Below, piece by piece: positions 17,619-26,617 of a stretch of 64,000 nt of DNA. Position 1 is the stretch's first letter. The number at the start of each line of letters is the position of its first letter. The notes below the pieces were generated by a model, which was not told where the DNA came from, searched no databases, and saw only the letters and a list, made by a program, of their open reading frames with translations. Source of the DNA: Moorella thermoacetica (lineage in GTDB: Bacteria > Bacillota > DSM-521 > Neomoorellales > Neomoorellaceae); the NCBI RefSeq assembly GCF_001267405.1, contig NZ_CP012369.1, forward strand, positions 2,274,402-2,338,401, written 5' to 3'. The position numbers and the translations under genes are program-made.

Positions 17619-17643
17619 TCCGGTAATATTTTTCATTACCGGA
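17619..17643 (-). promoter_or_regulatory. Inverted repeat covering the methyltransferase ribosome binding site
   Basis: TCCGGTAAT (17619-17627) and ATTACCGGA (17635-17643) are perfect 9-bp inverted repeats with a 7-nt loop. The 3' arm in the mRNA overlaps the GGAG used by the start at 17610, so either a translational hairpin or a protein operator could set methylase level. Either would suit a restriction-modification gene. Confidence 0.55.
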
Positions 17644-17756
17644 ATATATTCGACGCATTCTATTGGTTACCTGCCTGTTTGGCCAACTTTAAATGTATTA
17701 AAGCCAGAATAAAAAAGATGGTCCGGGTGAGTGCAGGCCAGAATAATATTCACCGT

Positions 17757-18416
17757 TTAAGGAACTTCCTTTATACTATACCTGGCCAGGGCTTCAGTAT
17801 AGAGATCCCCGCCGTAGCAGTCGTTGATTACGGTAACCGGCAGGTCCTCGACCTCCAGGGCACGCAGGGCCTCGGGCCCCAGCTCGGGGTAGGCCACTAT
17901 TTCCGCCTTCTTGATGCACCTGGCGATTAAAGCTCCGGCGCCGCCCACGGCCGCGAAGTAGACAGCCTTATGGTCCACCAGGGCCTTCTTGACTTCAGGT
18001 GAGCGGAAACCCTTGCCGATCATCCCCTTGAGGCCGGTGGCGGCGATTAACCGCGGGGTATAGGGGTCCATGCGGCCGCTGGTGGTGGGCCCGGCCGCGC
18101 CGGTAACCCGGCCGGGTCTGGCCGGTGTAGGGCCGACGTAGTAAATAACCTGTCCCTTGAGGTCGACGGGGAGTTCTTCACCCCGGTCCAGGAGTTCAAC
18201 CAGCCTTTTATGGGCACTGTCCCGGGCGGCGTAGATAACGCCGCTGATTAAGACCCGGTCGCCGGCCCGGAGGGACTCGACATCGTCAACACTGAGGGGT
18301 GTATGGAGATGTCTGATGGGAGAATCCCCCGTCCGCCTATTATCTCCGGCCGGTCCTACCAGGCGTTTCAAGGAACTACCTGGTGCCGGCTGGGTGCTTG
18401 GATGGCTAACCTCCAT
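17757..18416 (-). CDS. fumB: Fumarate hydratase class I, beta subunit
   Basis: 219 aa, carrying the beta-subunit landmarks LSVDDVESLRAGDRVLISG, AARDSAHKRLVELL (about residue 65), YYVGPTPARPG and GPTTSGRMDPYTPRLI. It forms the oxygen-sensitive [4Fe-4S] fumarase with the alpha subunit upstream, interconverting fumarate and malate. ATG 18416 has GGGGGAGG at 7-nt spacing, which leaves about 35 extra N-terminal residues before the conserved start; that extension is unusual. Last gene of the arg-fum unit. The symbol is used loosely for the beta subunit. Confidence 0.9.
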   Translation of the reverse strand: MEVSHPSTQPAPGSSLKRLVGPAGDNRRTGDSPIRHLHTPLSVDDVESLRAGDRVLISGVIYAARDSAHKRLVELLDRGEELPVDLKGQVIYYVGPTPARPGRVTGAAGPTTSGRMDPYTPRLIAATGLKGMIGKGFRSPEVKKALVDHKAVYFAAVGGAGALIARCIKKAEIVAYPELGPEALRALEVEDLPVTVINDCYGGDLYTEALARYSIKEVP

Positions 18417-18527
18417 CTGCAGGCCTCCCCCTTATGATATGGCCAGAAAGTAAATACTATTTCATCGCCGTGGTCTCCAAGGAGCAGATTCCCGCGGGAA
18501 CGATGGTGGAACGGTTTGCTGCCCCTA

Positions 18528-19373
18528 CTAAAGGGTGATGCTCTTATGCCGGGCGGCGTGGCACTGGATATTTACGGCTACGGGCAGGCTGGCAATATGG
18601 CGGGCGAAGATCTCGACGTGCACCGCCAGGGCCGTCATCCGGCCTCCGAAACCCCCGGGACCGATGCCCAGGCAGTTGATGCTCTCCAGCAGATCCCTTT
18701 CCAGAGTGGCTATCCCTTCCAGGGGATGGGGCTCCCCCAGGGGGCGTAGCAGGGCTTTTTTGGCCAGCAGGGCACATTTTTCAAAATTACCCCCGATGCC
18801 GACCCCTACGATCAGCGGCGGGCAGGGATTGGGACCGGCTTTCTTGACGGTCTCAAGGACAAACTCCTTAACACCCCGGATGCCGGCAGCCGGCGCCAGC
18901 ATGACGGCGGCGCTCATATTTTCGCTACCGCCGCCCTTGGGCGCCACGGTGATGGTCAATTTATCACCGGGAACAATTTCCGTGTGAATAATGGCCGGCG
19001 TATTGTCCCCCGTATTCCGGCCGTCCAGGGGCGGGTAGACCATGGATTTACGCAGGTAGCCCTCAGTATACCCCTGGCGGACGCCGGCATTGATGGCGTC
19101 ATAGAGATAGCCCCCTTGAACCTGCACCTCCTGGCCCAGTTCCAGGAAGACCACCGCCACCCCCGTATCCTGACAGATGGGCACCTCCTCGGCGGCGGCG
19201 ATGGCGGCATTCTCCAGGAGCTGATTAAGGACGTCTTTCCCCTGGGGCGAGACCTCCCTGGCCAGGGCCCCTTCCAGGGCTCCCCGCACGTCCTCCCCCA
19301 GGTAGTAATTGGCCTGCCGGCAGAGGTCGGCCACCGCCCTGGTAATCTCGTCGCAGGTAATGATTCTGGTCAC
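18528..19373 (-). CDS. fumA: Fumarate hydratase class I, alpha subunit
   Basis: 281 aa, the alpha (TtdA-like) subunit. Cluster ligands are in PICQDTGVAVVF (about residue 66) and in further conserved Cys regions (NPCPPLIVGVGIGGNFEKCALLAKKAL), with PKGGGSENMSAAVMLAPAAG forming the substrate-binding part. GTG 19373 is preceded by GGAGG. It directly follows argH; argininosuccinate lyase releases fumarate, so this enzyme can return it to malate. The 111-nt gap to fumB is longer than normal for this pair. Confidence 0.93.
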   Translation of the reverse strand: MTRIITCDEITRAVADLCRQANYYLGEDVRGALEGALAREVSPQGKDVLNQLLENAAIAAAEEVPICQDTGVAVVFLELGQEVQVQGGYLYDAINAGVRQGYTEGYLRKSMVYPPLDGRNTGDNTPAIIHTEIVPGDKLTITVAPKGGGSENMSAAVMLAPAAGIRGVKEFVLETVKKAGPNPCPPLIVGVGIGGNFEKCALLAKKALLRPLGEPHPLEGIATLERDLLESINCLGIGPGGFGGRMTALAVHVEIFARHIASLPVAVNIQCHAARHKSITL

Positions 19374-19385
19374 CCGCTACCCTCC

Positions 19386-20780
19386 CTATCTTGAAAGTCC
19401 AGCCTGAATCCCGGCAAGGATCTCCCTGGCCCGCTCTATGGCTTTCCCCACGGCCTCCGGGGCCGGGCCGCCGGGGAGGTTGCGGCCGTTGACGCAGGCC
19501 TCGGCCTCGAGGCACCCGAAAATATCATTGTCAAACAGCGGCGAGAAGGACTGCCACTCCTCCAGGCTTAAATCCTGGAAGCTGCGGCCCTCCCGGAGGC
19601 AGTGGAGGACCAGGGAACCGATCACGGCATGGGCCTCGCGGAAGGGCAGGCCCTTACGCACCAGGTACTCGGCCACATCGGTAGCCGCGGCAAACCCCCG
19701 GGAGGCGTCGGCCCGCATGCGCTCCACCCGGAACCTGGCCGTGGCCAGCATGGGGGTAAAGACCATGAGACAGCCCTTGACGGTGTCCAGGGTGTCAAAG
19801 AGGGCTTCCTTATCCTCCTGCAGGTCCTTGTTGTAGGCCAGGGGCAGGCCCTTTAAAACCGCCAGCATGCCCATGAGGTGGCCGTACACCCGGCCGGTCT
19901 TACCCCGTACCAGTTCGGCGACATCAGGGTTTTTCTTTTGTGGCATCATACTGGAACCGGTGCTGTAGGCGTCATCCAGTTCCAGAAAACCGAACTCCTC
20001 GCTGGACCAGAAAATGACCTCTTCTGCCAGGCGACTCAGGTGCATCATAATAAGGGAGGCGGCTGCCAGGAACTCGACCACGAAATCGCGGTCGCTAACG
20101 GCGTCCAGGGAATTGGCGCTGATAGCCTTAAAGCCCAGCTCCCGGGCAACCAGCTCCCGGTCGATAGGCAGGGTGGTACCGGCCAGGGCCCCGGCGCCCA
20201 GGGGCATGACGTCGACCCTGTCAAGGCAATCGTCCAGGCGCTGCTGGTCACGGTAGAACATCTCAAAGTAGGCCATCAGGTGGTGGGCCAGGGTGACGGG
20301 CTGGGCCTTCTGCAGGTGGGTATAGCCGGGCATGATTGTCTGAAGGTGCTGCGCGGCCAGATCCACCAGGACCTGCTGCAGGCCGGCCAGGAGCTTTTTG
20401 ACGGCAGGAATCTCTTCTTTTAAATAGAGCCGCAGGTCCAGGGCCACCTGGTCGTTGCGGCTGCGAGCCGTGTGCAGCTTCTTGCCAGCCTCGCCGATGC
20501 GCTCGGTGAGGAGCTTTTCGATGTTCATGTGGATGTCCTCGGCGCCCACGTCGAAGGTCACCCGGCCCGCCTCGATGTCGGCCCGGATTTCCTCCAGGCC
20601 TTTGATAATGGCTTCACCTTCGGCCGGTGTGATGAGGCCCACCGCTGCCAGCATGCGGGCGTGGGCGATAGAACCGGCTATATCCTCTTTATAGAGGCGC
20701 TGGTCAAAGCTGATGGAGGAGTGGAAATCCTCCACCAGCCGGTCGGTTGTCCTGGTAAAACGTCCGCCCCAGAGTTTCAT
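19386..20780 (-). CDS. argH: Argininosuccinate lyase
   Basis: 464 aa, standard length. Family motifs: [21 protein letters not shown] at the start, [17 protein letters not shown] (about residue 104), [19 protein letters not shown] (about residue 149) and the mobile signature loop [16 protein letters not shown] (about residue 271), which contains the catalytic serine. It cleaves argininosuccinate to arginine and fumarate, the last step of arginine synthesis. AGGAG precedes ATG 20780. It lies 10 nt after argG and 12 nt before fumA. Confidence 0.97.
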   Translation of the reverse strand: MKLWGGRFTRTTDRLVEDFHSSISFDQRLYKEDIAGSIAHARMLAAVGLITPAEGEAIIKGLEEIRADIEAGRVTFDVGAEDIHMNIEKLLTERIGEAGKKLHTARSRNDQVALDLRLYLKEEIPAVKKLLAGLQQVLVDLAAQHLQTIMPGYTHLQKAQPVTLAHHLMAYFEMFYRDQQRLDDCLDRVDVMPLGAGALAGTTLPIDRELVARELGFKAISANSLDAVSDRDFVVEFLAAASLIMMHLSRLAEEVIFWSSEEFGFLELDDAYSTGSSMMPQKKNPDVAELVRGKTGRVYGHLMGMLAVLKGLPLAYNKDLQEDKEALFDTLDTVKGCLMVFTPMLATARFRVERMRADASRGFAAATDVAEYLVRKGLPFREAHAVIGSLVLHCLREGRSFQDLSLEEWQSFSPLFDNDIFGCLEAEACVNGRNLPGGPAPEAVGKAIERAREILAGIQAGLSR

Positions 20781-20790
20781 AGAAATACTC

Positions 20791-21999
20791 CTATCTCAGT
20801 CCAGTTTTTTGTTCCATCAGCGCCCGTACCTTCAAGGGCAGGCCGAAGAGGTTGATGAAACCGGTGGCGTCCTTATGGTCGTAGTCACCGCCGGCACCGA
20901 AGGTGACCAGGTCCTCGTTGTAGATGGAATAAGGTGATTTGACCCCGGCCGGGGTGCAGCTGCCTTTATAGAGTTTTAGACGCACCGTGCCCGTCACCGT
21001 CTCCTGGGTGCTGTCCACAAAGGCGTCCAGGGCTTTTTTCAAGGGTGAGAACCAGTTGCCGTCGTAAACCAGCTCGGCGTACTTGGCGGCCACCATTTCT
21101 TTGAAATGCATGGTCATGCGGTCCAGGGTGAGGTACTCCAGTTCCCGGTGGGCTGTATAGAGGATCGTCCCCCCGGGGGTTTCATAAACGCCCCGGGACT
21201 TCATACCAACCAGGCGATTTTCTACAATGTCAACTATGCCCACACCGTTGGCCGCCGCCAGGTCATTGAGCTTCTCCACCAGGGCGACGGCGTCCAGTTT
21301 TTCCCCGTCCACGGCTACCGGAATACCCTTTTCAAAGTCGATGGTTACATAAGTCGGTTTATCCGGGGCCTGTTCCGGCGGGGTGATTATCAGGTAAAGG
21401 TCGTCCCCGGGTGCATTCCAGGGATCCTCGAGATCGCCTCCCTCGTGGCTCAAGTGCCAGAGGTTACGGTCCATGCTGTAGGGCCGGTCTTTAGTCACCG
21501 GCACCGGGATGCCCCGGGCGGCGGCGTAGTCCATGGCCTCTTCCCGGGAGCGGATGTTCCAGATCCGCCAGGGAGCGATGACCTTTAGCTGGGGATTTAA
21601 GGCCTTAACCCCCAGTTCGAAACGCACCTGGTCGTTGCCCTTGCCGGTGGCTCCGTGGGCCACGGCCGTGGCCCCTTCCTGTGCGGCGACCTCCACCAGG
21701 CATTTGGCAATGAGGGGCCGGGCGAAGGAGGTGCCCAGGAGGTACTTGCCCTCGTAAACAGCGCCGGCCTTGAGGGTGGGCCAGATGTACTCCTCCACAA
21801 ACTCCTTCTTTTTATCCAGAATATAGATCTTGCTGGCCCCGCTCTTTATAGCCTTTTCCTCCAGGGGTTCCAGCTCTTCTCCCTGGCCGACATCGACGGC
21901 CACGGCGATAACCTCATAACCATAGGTTTCCTTGAGCCAGGGGATAATAATGGAGGTATCCAGCCCGCCGGAATAGGCGAGAACTACCTTTTCGGCCAC
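20791..21999 (-). CDS. argG: Argininosuccinate synthase
   Basis: 402 aa from GTG 21999, chosen because GGAG lies 8 nt upstream and the protein then begins [17 protein letters not shown], as in the family; the open frame extends to 22116 without support. The ATP-pyrophosphatase loop [10 protein letters not shown] is at the N-terminus and the synthetase part contains [14 protein letters not shown]. It condenses citrulline and aspartate with ATP. Sixth gene of the arginine unit, between argF and argH. Confidence 0.97.
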   Translation of the reverse strand: MAEKVVLAYSGGLDTSIIIPWLKETYGYEVIAVAVDVGQGEELEPLEEKAIKSGASKIYILDKKKEFVEEYIWPTLKAGAVYEGKYLLGTSFARPLIAKCLVEVAAQEGATAVAHGATGKGNDQVRFELGVKALNPQLKVIAPWRIWNIRSREEAMDYAAARGIPVPVTKDRPYSMDRNLWHLSHEGGDLEDPWNAPGDDLYLIITPPEQAPDKPTYVTIDFEKGIPVAVDGEKLDAVALVEKLNDLAAANGVGIVDIVENRLVGMKSRGVYETPGGTILYTAHRELEYLTLDRMTMHFKEMVAAKYAELVYDGNWFSPLKKALDAFVDSTQETVTGTVRLKLYKGSCTPAGVKSPYSIYNEDLVTFGAGGDYDHKDATGFINLFGLPLKVRALMEQKTGLR

Positions 22000-22112
22000 A
22001 GTAAAGACTCCTTTCATATCCAAAATGTTTACCTGGCCCCATGGACCGGAAACATACTGCGTCCCGGTGCAGGAGACCGGATCGGCAAAGATGGCTGCGG
22101 GCTGAGACATCT

Positions 22113-23057
22113 TCAACCCATCAAGGCTACCATGATGGCCTTGTGGGCGTGAAGGCGATTCTCGGCCTCGTCAAAAACGGCCGACTGGGGTCCGTCCATG
22201 ACCTCGTCAGTGATCTCCTCGCCCCGGTGGGCGGGCAGGCAGTGGAGAACCATGGCGTCCGGCTTGGCCAGCTTGAGGAGCTCGCTGTTGATCTGGTATT
22301 TGCGAAAGGCCTGGCGCCGCTTCTCGGCTTCGTCCTCCTGGCCCATACTCGCCCAGACGTCGGTATAAAGGATATCGGCGCCTTCGGCCGCTTCTTTGAT
22401 GTTGTTGGTGACGGCTATCTGGCAACCGTTGCCGGCAGCTATGCGCCTGGCCTCCTCGACCACCTGGGGCATGGGCTCATAACCGGAGGGGCAGGCAATG
22501 GTGACGTTGAGCCCCACCTTGGCGCCCCCGTACATGAGGGAGTGGGCCACGTTGTTGCCGTCACCGATAAAGGTAAGGTTGAGGCCTTGCAGTTTTCCCT
22601 TCCACTCGCGGATGGTCATGATATCCGCCAGGGCCTGGGTGGGATGGAGGAAATCCGTCAGGCCGTTAATGACCGGGATGGAGGCGTATTCCGCCAGCTC
22701 CTCAACCTCCCGGTGGGAATAGGTCCGGATCATAATCCCGTCCAGGTAGCGGGAAAGGACCCGGGCAGTGTCGGCAATGGTCTCTCCCCGGCCCAGTTGC
22801 AGGTCGTCTTTGGTTAGGAAAAGGGGGTACCCACCCAGCTGGTACATGCCAACTTCAAAGGAGACCCGGGTGCGGGTGGATCGTTTGGTAAAGATCATTC
22901 CCAGGGTTTTACCCGCCAGCAGGGGATGGGGTTCCCTTTTTTTGAGTTTGGCCTTGAGATCGTCCGCCAGATCCAGCAGGTAAAAAATCTCTTCCCTCGA
23001 AAAATCCTTCAGGGAGAGAAAATCACGGCCTTTCAGGCTCCCCGCCAGGTCATTCAT
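22113..23057 (-). CDS. argF: Ornithine carbamoyltransferase
   Basis: 314 aa from ATG 23057 (AAAGGAGCGAAGG upstream). Carbamoyl-phosphate loop [16 protein letters not shown] (about residues 56-71), [14 protein letters not shown] (about residue 135), the ornithine region DVWASMGQE (about residue 230) and [18 protein letters not shown] near the C-terminus are all present. It makes citrulline from ornithine and carbamoyl phosphate. The 114-nt gap to argD holds a possible internal promoter (23121-23150). Confidence 0.97.
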   Translation of the reverse strand: MNDLAGSLKGRDFLSLKDFSREEIFYLLDLADDLKAKLKKREPHPLLAGKTLGMIFTKRSTRTRVSFEVGMYQLGGYPLFLTKDDLQLGRGETIADTARVLSRYLDGIMIRTYSHREVEELAEYASIPVINGLTDFLHPTQALADIMTIREWKGKLQGLNLTFIGDGNNVAHSLMYGGAKVGLNVTIACPSGYEPMPQVVEEARRIAAGNGCQIAVTNNIKEAAEGADILYTDVWASMGQEDEAEKRRQAFRKYQINSELLKLAKPDAMVLHCLPAHRGEEITDEVMDGPQSAVFDEAENRLHAHKAIMVALMG

Positions 23058-23120
23058 TATACCTTCGCTCCTTTCCTTATTTACATTCCTTATTTTACTT
23101 GAAAACCCGTAATTTTTGCC

Positions 23121-23150
23121 ACTATATTTTCCCGCCGTACCTAAAACCAA
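23121..23150 (-). promoter_or_regulatory. Possible internal promoter before argF
   Basis: Minus strand TTGGTT (23150-23145), 18-nt spacer, TATAGT (23126-23121), about 65 nt upstream of the argF start, in the longest gap of the arg unit. Confidence 0.35.
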
Positions 23151-23171
23151 AAACTATGGCGGGCGCCCGCC

Positions 23172-24380
23172 TTATTTCTGCCCCTGCCCCAGTACTTCGT
23201 GCAACGCTTCTTTTAAAATGGTCACCGCCCGGTCAATGTCCTCCCGGGTGACTATTAAAGGCGGCAGGAAGCGGAGGACGTGACCATGGAGGGAGTTGAT
23301 TAAAAGGCCCCGCTCCTGGCAGGCCGCCACCACCTCTCCTGCCGGACCGTCAATCTCTACCCCCAGCAGGAGACCACGGCCCCGCACCTCGATGAGCTGC
23401 GGGAACTCCCGGACCAGCCCTTCTAATTGCTGGTAAAAATACTGCCCCAGCACCCGGGCATTCTCCACCAGCCCTTCTTGCAGGAGGGCCTTAAAGGCCG
23501 CCACGCCGGCCGCCGTCGCCAGGGGGTTGCCGCCGAAGGTGGAGGCGTGGTCCCCGGGGGCAAAGGCAGAAGCCGCTCTTTCTTTAGCCAGCATGGCACC
23601 GATGGGCACACCGCCGGCCAGGGCCTTGGCCAGGGTCAGGATATCAGGCTCGACCTCGTAATACTGGTAGGCGAAGAGATATCCCGTCCGGCCCAGGCCG
23701 CATTGGACTTCATCAAAGATCAACAGGAGCCCTTCGTCGTCGCAGAGGGCGCGTACGGCCTGGAGGTAATCCTTATTAGCCGCGTAGACGCCGCCTTCCC
23801 CCTGGACCGGTTCCAGCATGACGGCGCAGGTGCGGGGACCGACCGCCGCCCGCAGGCTGGAGAGGTCGTTGAAGGGGGCGTATCTAAACCCCGGCGGCAG
23901 GGGAGCAAAGCCGTGGTGGAATTTCTCCTGGCCGGTGGCCGTCAGGGTGGCCAGGGTGCGGCCGTGGAAGGAACGGCGCATGGTTATTATCTCATAGCTC
24001 TCCGGCCCCCGGTGTTCCTTGGCATATTTGCGGGCCAGTTTGATGGCAGCCTCGTTGGCCTCGGCGCCGCTGTTACAGAAAAAGACTTTATCCAGGGCCG
24101 AGTTCTCCACCAGCAGGCGGGCCAGCTCCACCTGGGGTTCGATCCAGTAGAGGTTGGAGCAGTGGATGAGCCTGCCGGCCTGCTCCCGGATGGCCTCCAC
24201 CACCCGGGGATGGCAGTGACCCAGGGAATTGACGGCCAGGCCGCTGACAAAGTCCAGGTACTCCTTGCCGTCGGCATCCCAGACCCGGGCGCCCTCACCC
24301 CGGACCAGGGCCATGGGGTAGCGCCCGTAAGTCCGCATAACATATTTCTCTCCCCTGGACACAATAGCCGCATTATCCAT
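23172..24380 (-). CDS. argD: Acetylornithine aminotransferase
   Basis: 402 aa, class III PLP aminotransferase. FVSGLAVNSLGHCHPRVVEA near residue 44, FCNSGAEANEAAIKLARKYA (about residue 99), the LLIFDEVQCGLGRTG region (about residue 218, Asp of the cofactor site) and LAKALAGGVPIGAMLA carrying the PLP lysine (about residue 248) are typical. It converts N-acetylglutamate semialdehyde to N-acetylornithine. The next gene upstream is argB at 66 nt. Confidence 0.96.
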   Translation of the reverse strand: MDNAAIVSRGEKYVMRTYGRYPMALVRGEGARVWDADGKEYLDFVSGLAVNSLGHCHPRVVEAIREQAGRLIHCSNLYWIEPQVELARLLVENSALDKVFFCNSGAEANEAAIKLARKYAKEHRGPESYEIITMRRSFHGRTLATLTATGQEKFHHGFAPLPPGFRYAPFNDLSSLRAAVGPRTCAVMLEPVQGEGGVYAANKDYLQAVRALCDDEGLLLIFDEVQCGLGRTGYLFAYQYYEVEPDILTLAKALAGGVPIGAMLAKERAASAFAPGDHASTFGGNPLATAAGVAAFKALLQEGLVENARVLGQYFYQQLEGLVREFPQLIEVRGRGLLLGVEIDGPAGEVVAACQERGLLINSLHGHVLRFLPPLIVTREDIDRAVTILKEALHEVLGQGQK

Positions 24381-24446
24381 TTTCCGGCCACCTCCTGATA
24401 TATTGTTTTAGTCCTTGCCCAATTAGTTTTTTAGACAAGCTGATAT

Positions 24447-25340
24447 TTACCCCGGAACAACCATAGTCCCCACCCCGGTATCGGTAAAGACCTCCAGTAG
24501 AATCGAGTGGGGTATGCGGCCGTCAATAATATGGGTCTTTTTGACGCCGCCCTCCAGGGCGCGGATGCAGCAGTTGACCTTGGGGATCATACCGCCGGCT
24601 ATGACGCCCTGCTGGATCAGCTCCGGCACCCGGCCGACCTCCAGGGAGGAGATCAGGGAAGCCGGGTCGTCGCGGTCGGCCAGGATGCCCTCCACGTCCG
24701 TCAGGAGCACCAGTTTGTCGGCCTGGAGGGCTACCGCCAGCTCGCCGGCTACCAGGTCGGCGTTGATGTTATAGCTCTCCCCCTCGGGACCTACACCGAT
24801 GGGGGCGACAACAGGGATGTAACCCTCGGCGATGACGGTTTCGATAATACCGGGGTTGACCCGCTCCACCTGGCCCACATAGCCCAGGTCCAGGTCCATT
24901 TCTTCCCCGTCTTTCTGGATGTGGGCCACCTGCTTGCGGGCTTCGATGAGGTGACCGTCTTTGCCGCAGAGGCCGATGGCCTTGCCGCCGTAACGGTGGA
25001 TGTTGGCCACGATCTCTTTGTTAATCTTCCCTACCAGGACCATTTCCACGATTTCCATGGTTTCGGCATCAGTTACCCGCTGGCCCTGGATAAATTGCGA
25101 CTGTTTACCCAGGCGGCCCAGCATGCTGGTAATCTCCGGACCGCCGCCGTGGACGATGACCGGCCGCATACCCACCAGGTGCATGAGGACGGCGTCCTGC
25201 ATAACGGCCTTTTTTAATTCGCAATTGACCATGGCGTGGCCACCGTATTTGATGACCACCGTCTTGCCGTAGAACTGGCGAATATAGGGCAGGGCCTCGA
25301 TTAAGATGCCCGTTTTTTCCAGGGGCGAAAGGGTCATCAC
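24447..25340 (-). CDS. argB: Acetylglutamate kinase
   Basis: 297 aa, amino acid kinase fold. KYGGHAMVN (about residue 32), IVHGGGPEITSMLGRLG (about residue 62) and ADLVAGELAVALQADKLVLLTDVEG (about residues 193-217) match NAGK. The N-terminal extension before the kinase core (KTGILIEALPYIRQFYGKT) is the helix found in arginine-sensitive hexameric NAGKs, so feedback inhibition by arginine is likely. It phosphorylates N-acetylglutamate. The start is 12 nt after argJ. Confidence 0.97.
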   Translation of the reverse strand: MMTLSPLEKTGILIEALPYIRQFYGKTVVIKYGGHAMVNCELKKAVMQDAVLMHLVGMRPVIVHGGGPEITSMLGRLGKQSQFIQGQRVTDAETMEIVEMVLVGKINKEIVANIHRYGGKAIGLCGKDGHLIEARKQVAHIQKDGEEMDLDLGYVGQVERVNPGIIETVIAEGYIPVVAPIGVGPEGESYNINADLVAGELAVALQADKLVLLTDVEGILADRDDPASLISSLEVGRVPELIQQGVIAGGMIPKVNCCIRALEGGVKKTHIIDGRIPHSILLEVFTDTGVGTMVVPG

Positions 25341-25352
25341 CGGTCCCTCCTA

Positions 25353-26570
25353 TCAAGTCCGGTAAGAGGCATTAATCTTTACATAATCATAAGTAAGGTC
25401 GCAGCCCCAGGCTGTAGCCGCGGCGCGGCCCCGGTTCAGATCCAGGATGATGGTAATCTCCTCTTCCGCCAGAATGGCCGCCGCCTTTGCTTCGCTGAAG
25501 GGCAGGGGCTCGCCACCGGCGGCCATTTGCTCGCGGCCGGCGTGGCTTTCCAGGTAGATGTCTATCTTATCCGGGTCGATTTCAGCACCGGAGTAACCGG
25601 CGGCACAGATGATACGGCCCCAGTTGGCGTCGGCGCCGAAGATGGCACTCTTGACCAGGTTGGAACCGGCTACGGACCGGGCCACCTGGCGGGCCTCGAC
25701 CTCGCTGGCCGCGCCATAAACCTCAACGGTTATCAGTTTACTGGCCCCTTCCCCGTCACGGGCGATGAGGCGGGCCAGGTAGCGACAGACATACTCCAAC
25801 CCGGACCGGAAGGCGGCATGCTCTTCAATGGTCAAGGGGGCGTTGCCGGCGCAGCCGTTGGCCAGGATGACTGCCATGTCGTTGGTGCTGGTGTCGCCGT
25901 CCACGGTCACCATATTAAAGGTCCGATCCACCACTACCCTCAGGGCCTGTTCCAGATCCTCCTGTTCGATGGCAGCGTCGGTGGTCAGGAAGCAGAGCAT
26001 GGTGCCCATATTGGGGTGGATCATGCCCGACCCCTTGGCGATGCCGGCAATAGTTACCGTCTCTCCCCCCAGGGGCAACTGGATGGCGATCTCTTTGATC
26101 CGGGTATCGGTGGTCATGATGGCTGCCGCCGCATCTCTGCCTCCCTCCACCGCCAGCCGGGCGGCAGCGGCCTGGATGCCGGCGGTGACTTTATCCATAG
26201 GCAGGGGCACGCCGATGACGCCGGTGGAGGCCACCACCACCTGCCACGGTTCGCAACCGACGGCTCCGGCCGTGACTACCGCCATCTCCCGGGCGTCCCG
26301 GTAACCCCGCTCCCCGGTACAGGCGTTGGCATAGCCGCTGTTGGCGACAATGGCCCGGGCCAGGCCGGCCTTGAGGTGTTCCGCCGTCACCCGCAGGGGC
26401 GCCGCCTTGACCCGGTTGCGGGTATAGACGGCCGCCGCCGTCGCCGGCACCTCGCTCACAATCAGAGCCAGGTCCAATTTTTCCTTTTTCAAACCGGCAT
26501 GAATGCCGGCGGCGACAAAACCCCGCGGGGCGGTGATGCCGCCGGCAACCGGCTGGAAGTCTTGCGTCAT
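25353..26570 (-). CDS. argJ: Bifunctional ornithine acetyltransferase / N-acetylglutamate synthase
   Basis: 405 aa from ATG 26570, which has GGAGGAGGAG directly upstream; the frame is open to 26669 inside the argC end. The self-cleavage site KGSGMIHPNMGTMLCFLTTD (catalytic Thr in MGTML, about residue 184) and NDMAVILANG are present. It recycles the acetyl group from N-acetylornithine to glutamate. No argA is seen, which fits a cyclic pathway with ArgJ starting it. Confidence 0.96.
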   Translation of the reverse strand: MTQDFQPVAGGITAPRGFVAAGIHAGLKKEKLDLALIVSEVPATAAAVYTRNRVKAAPLRVTAEHLKAGLARAIVANSGYANACTGERGYRDAREMAVVTAGAVGCEPWQVVVASTGVIGVPLPMDKVTAGIQAAAARLAVEGGRDAAAAIMTTDTRIKEIAIQLPLGGETVTIAGIAKGSGMIHPNMGTMLCFLTTDAAIEQEDLEQALRVVVDRTFNMVTVDGDTSTNDMAVILANGCAGNAPLTIEEHAAFRSGLEYVCRYLARLIARDGEGASKLITVEVYGAASEVEARQVARSVAGSNLVKSAIFGADANWGRIICAAGYSGAEIDPDKIDIYLESHAGREQMAAGGEPLPFSEAKAAAILAEEEITIILDLNRGRAAATAWGCDLTYDYVKINASYRT

Positions 26571-26617
26571 TGTCTCCTCCTCCATGTATGGAATGTGGAG
26601 TGCTTGGTCTCCTGTAT

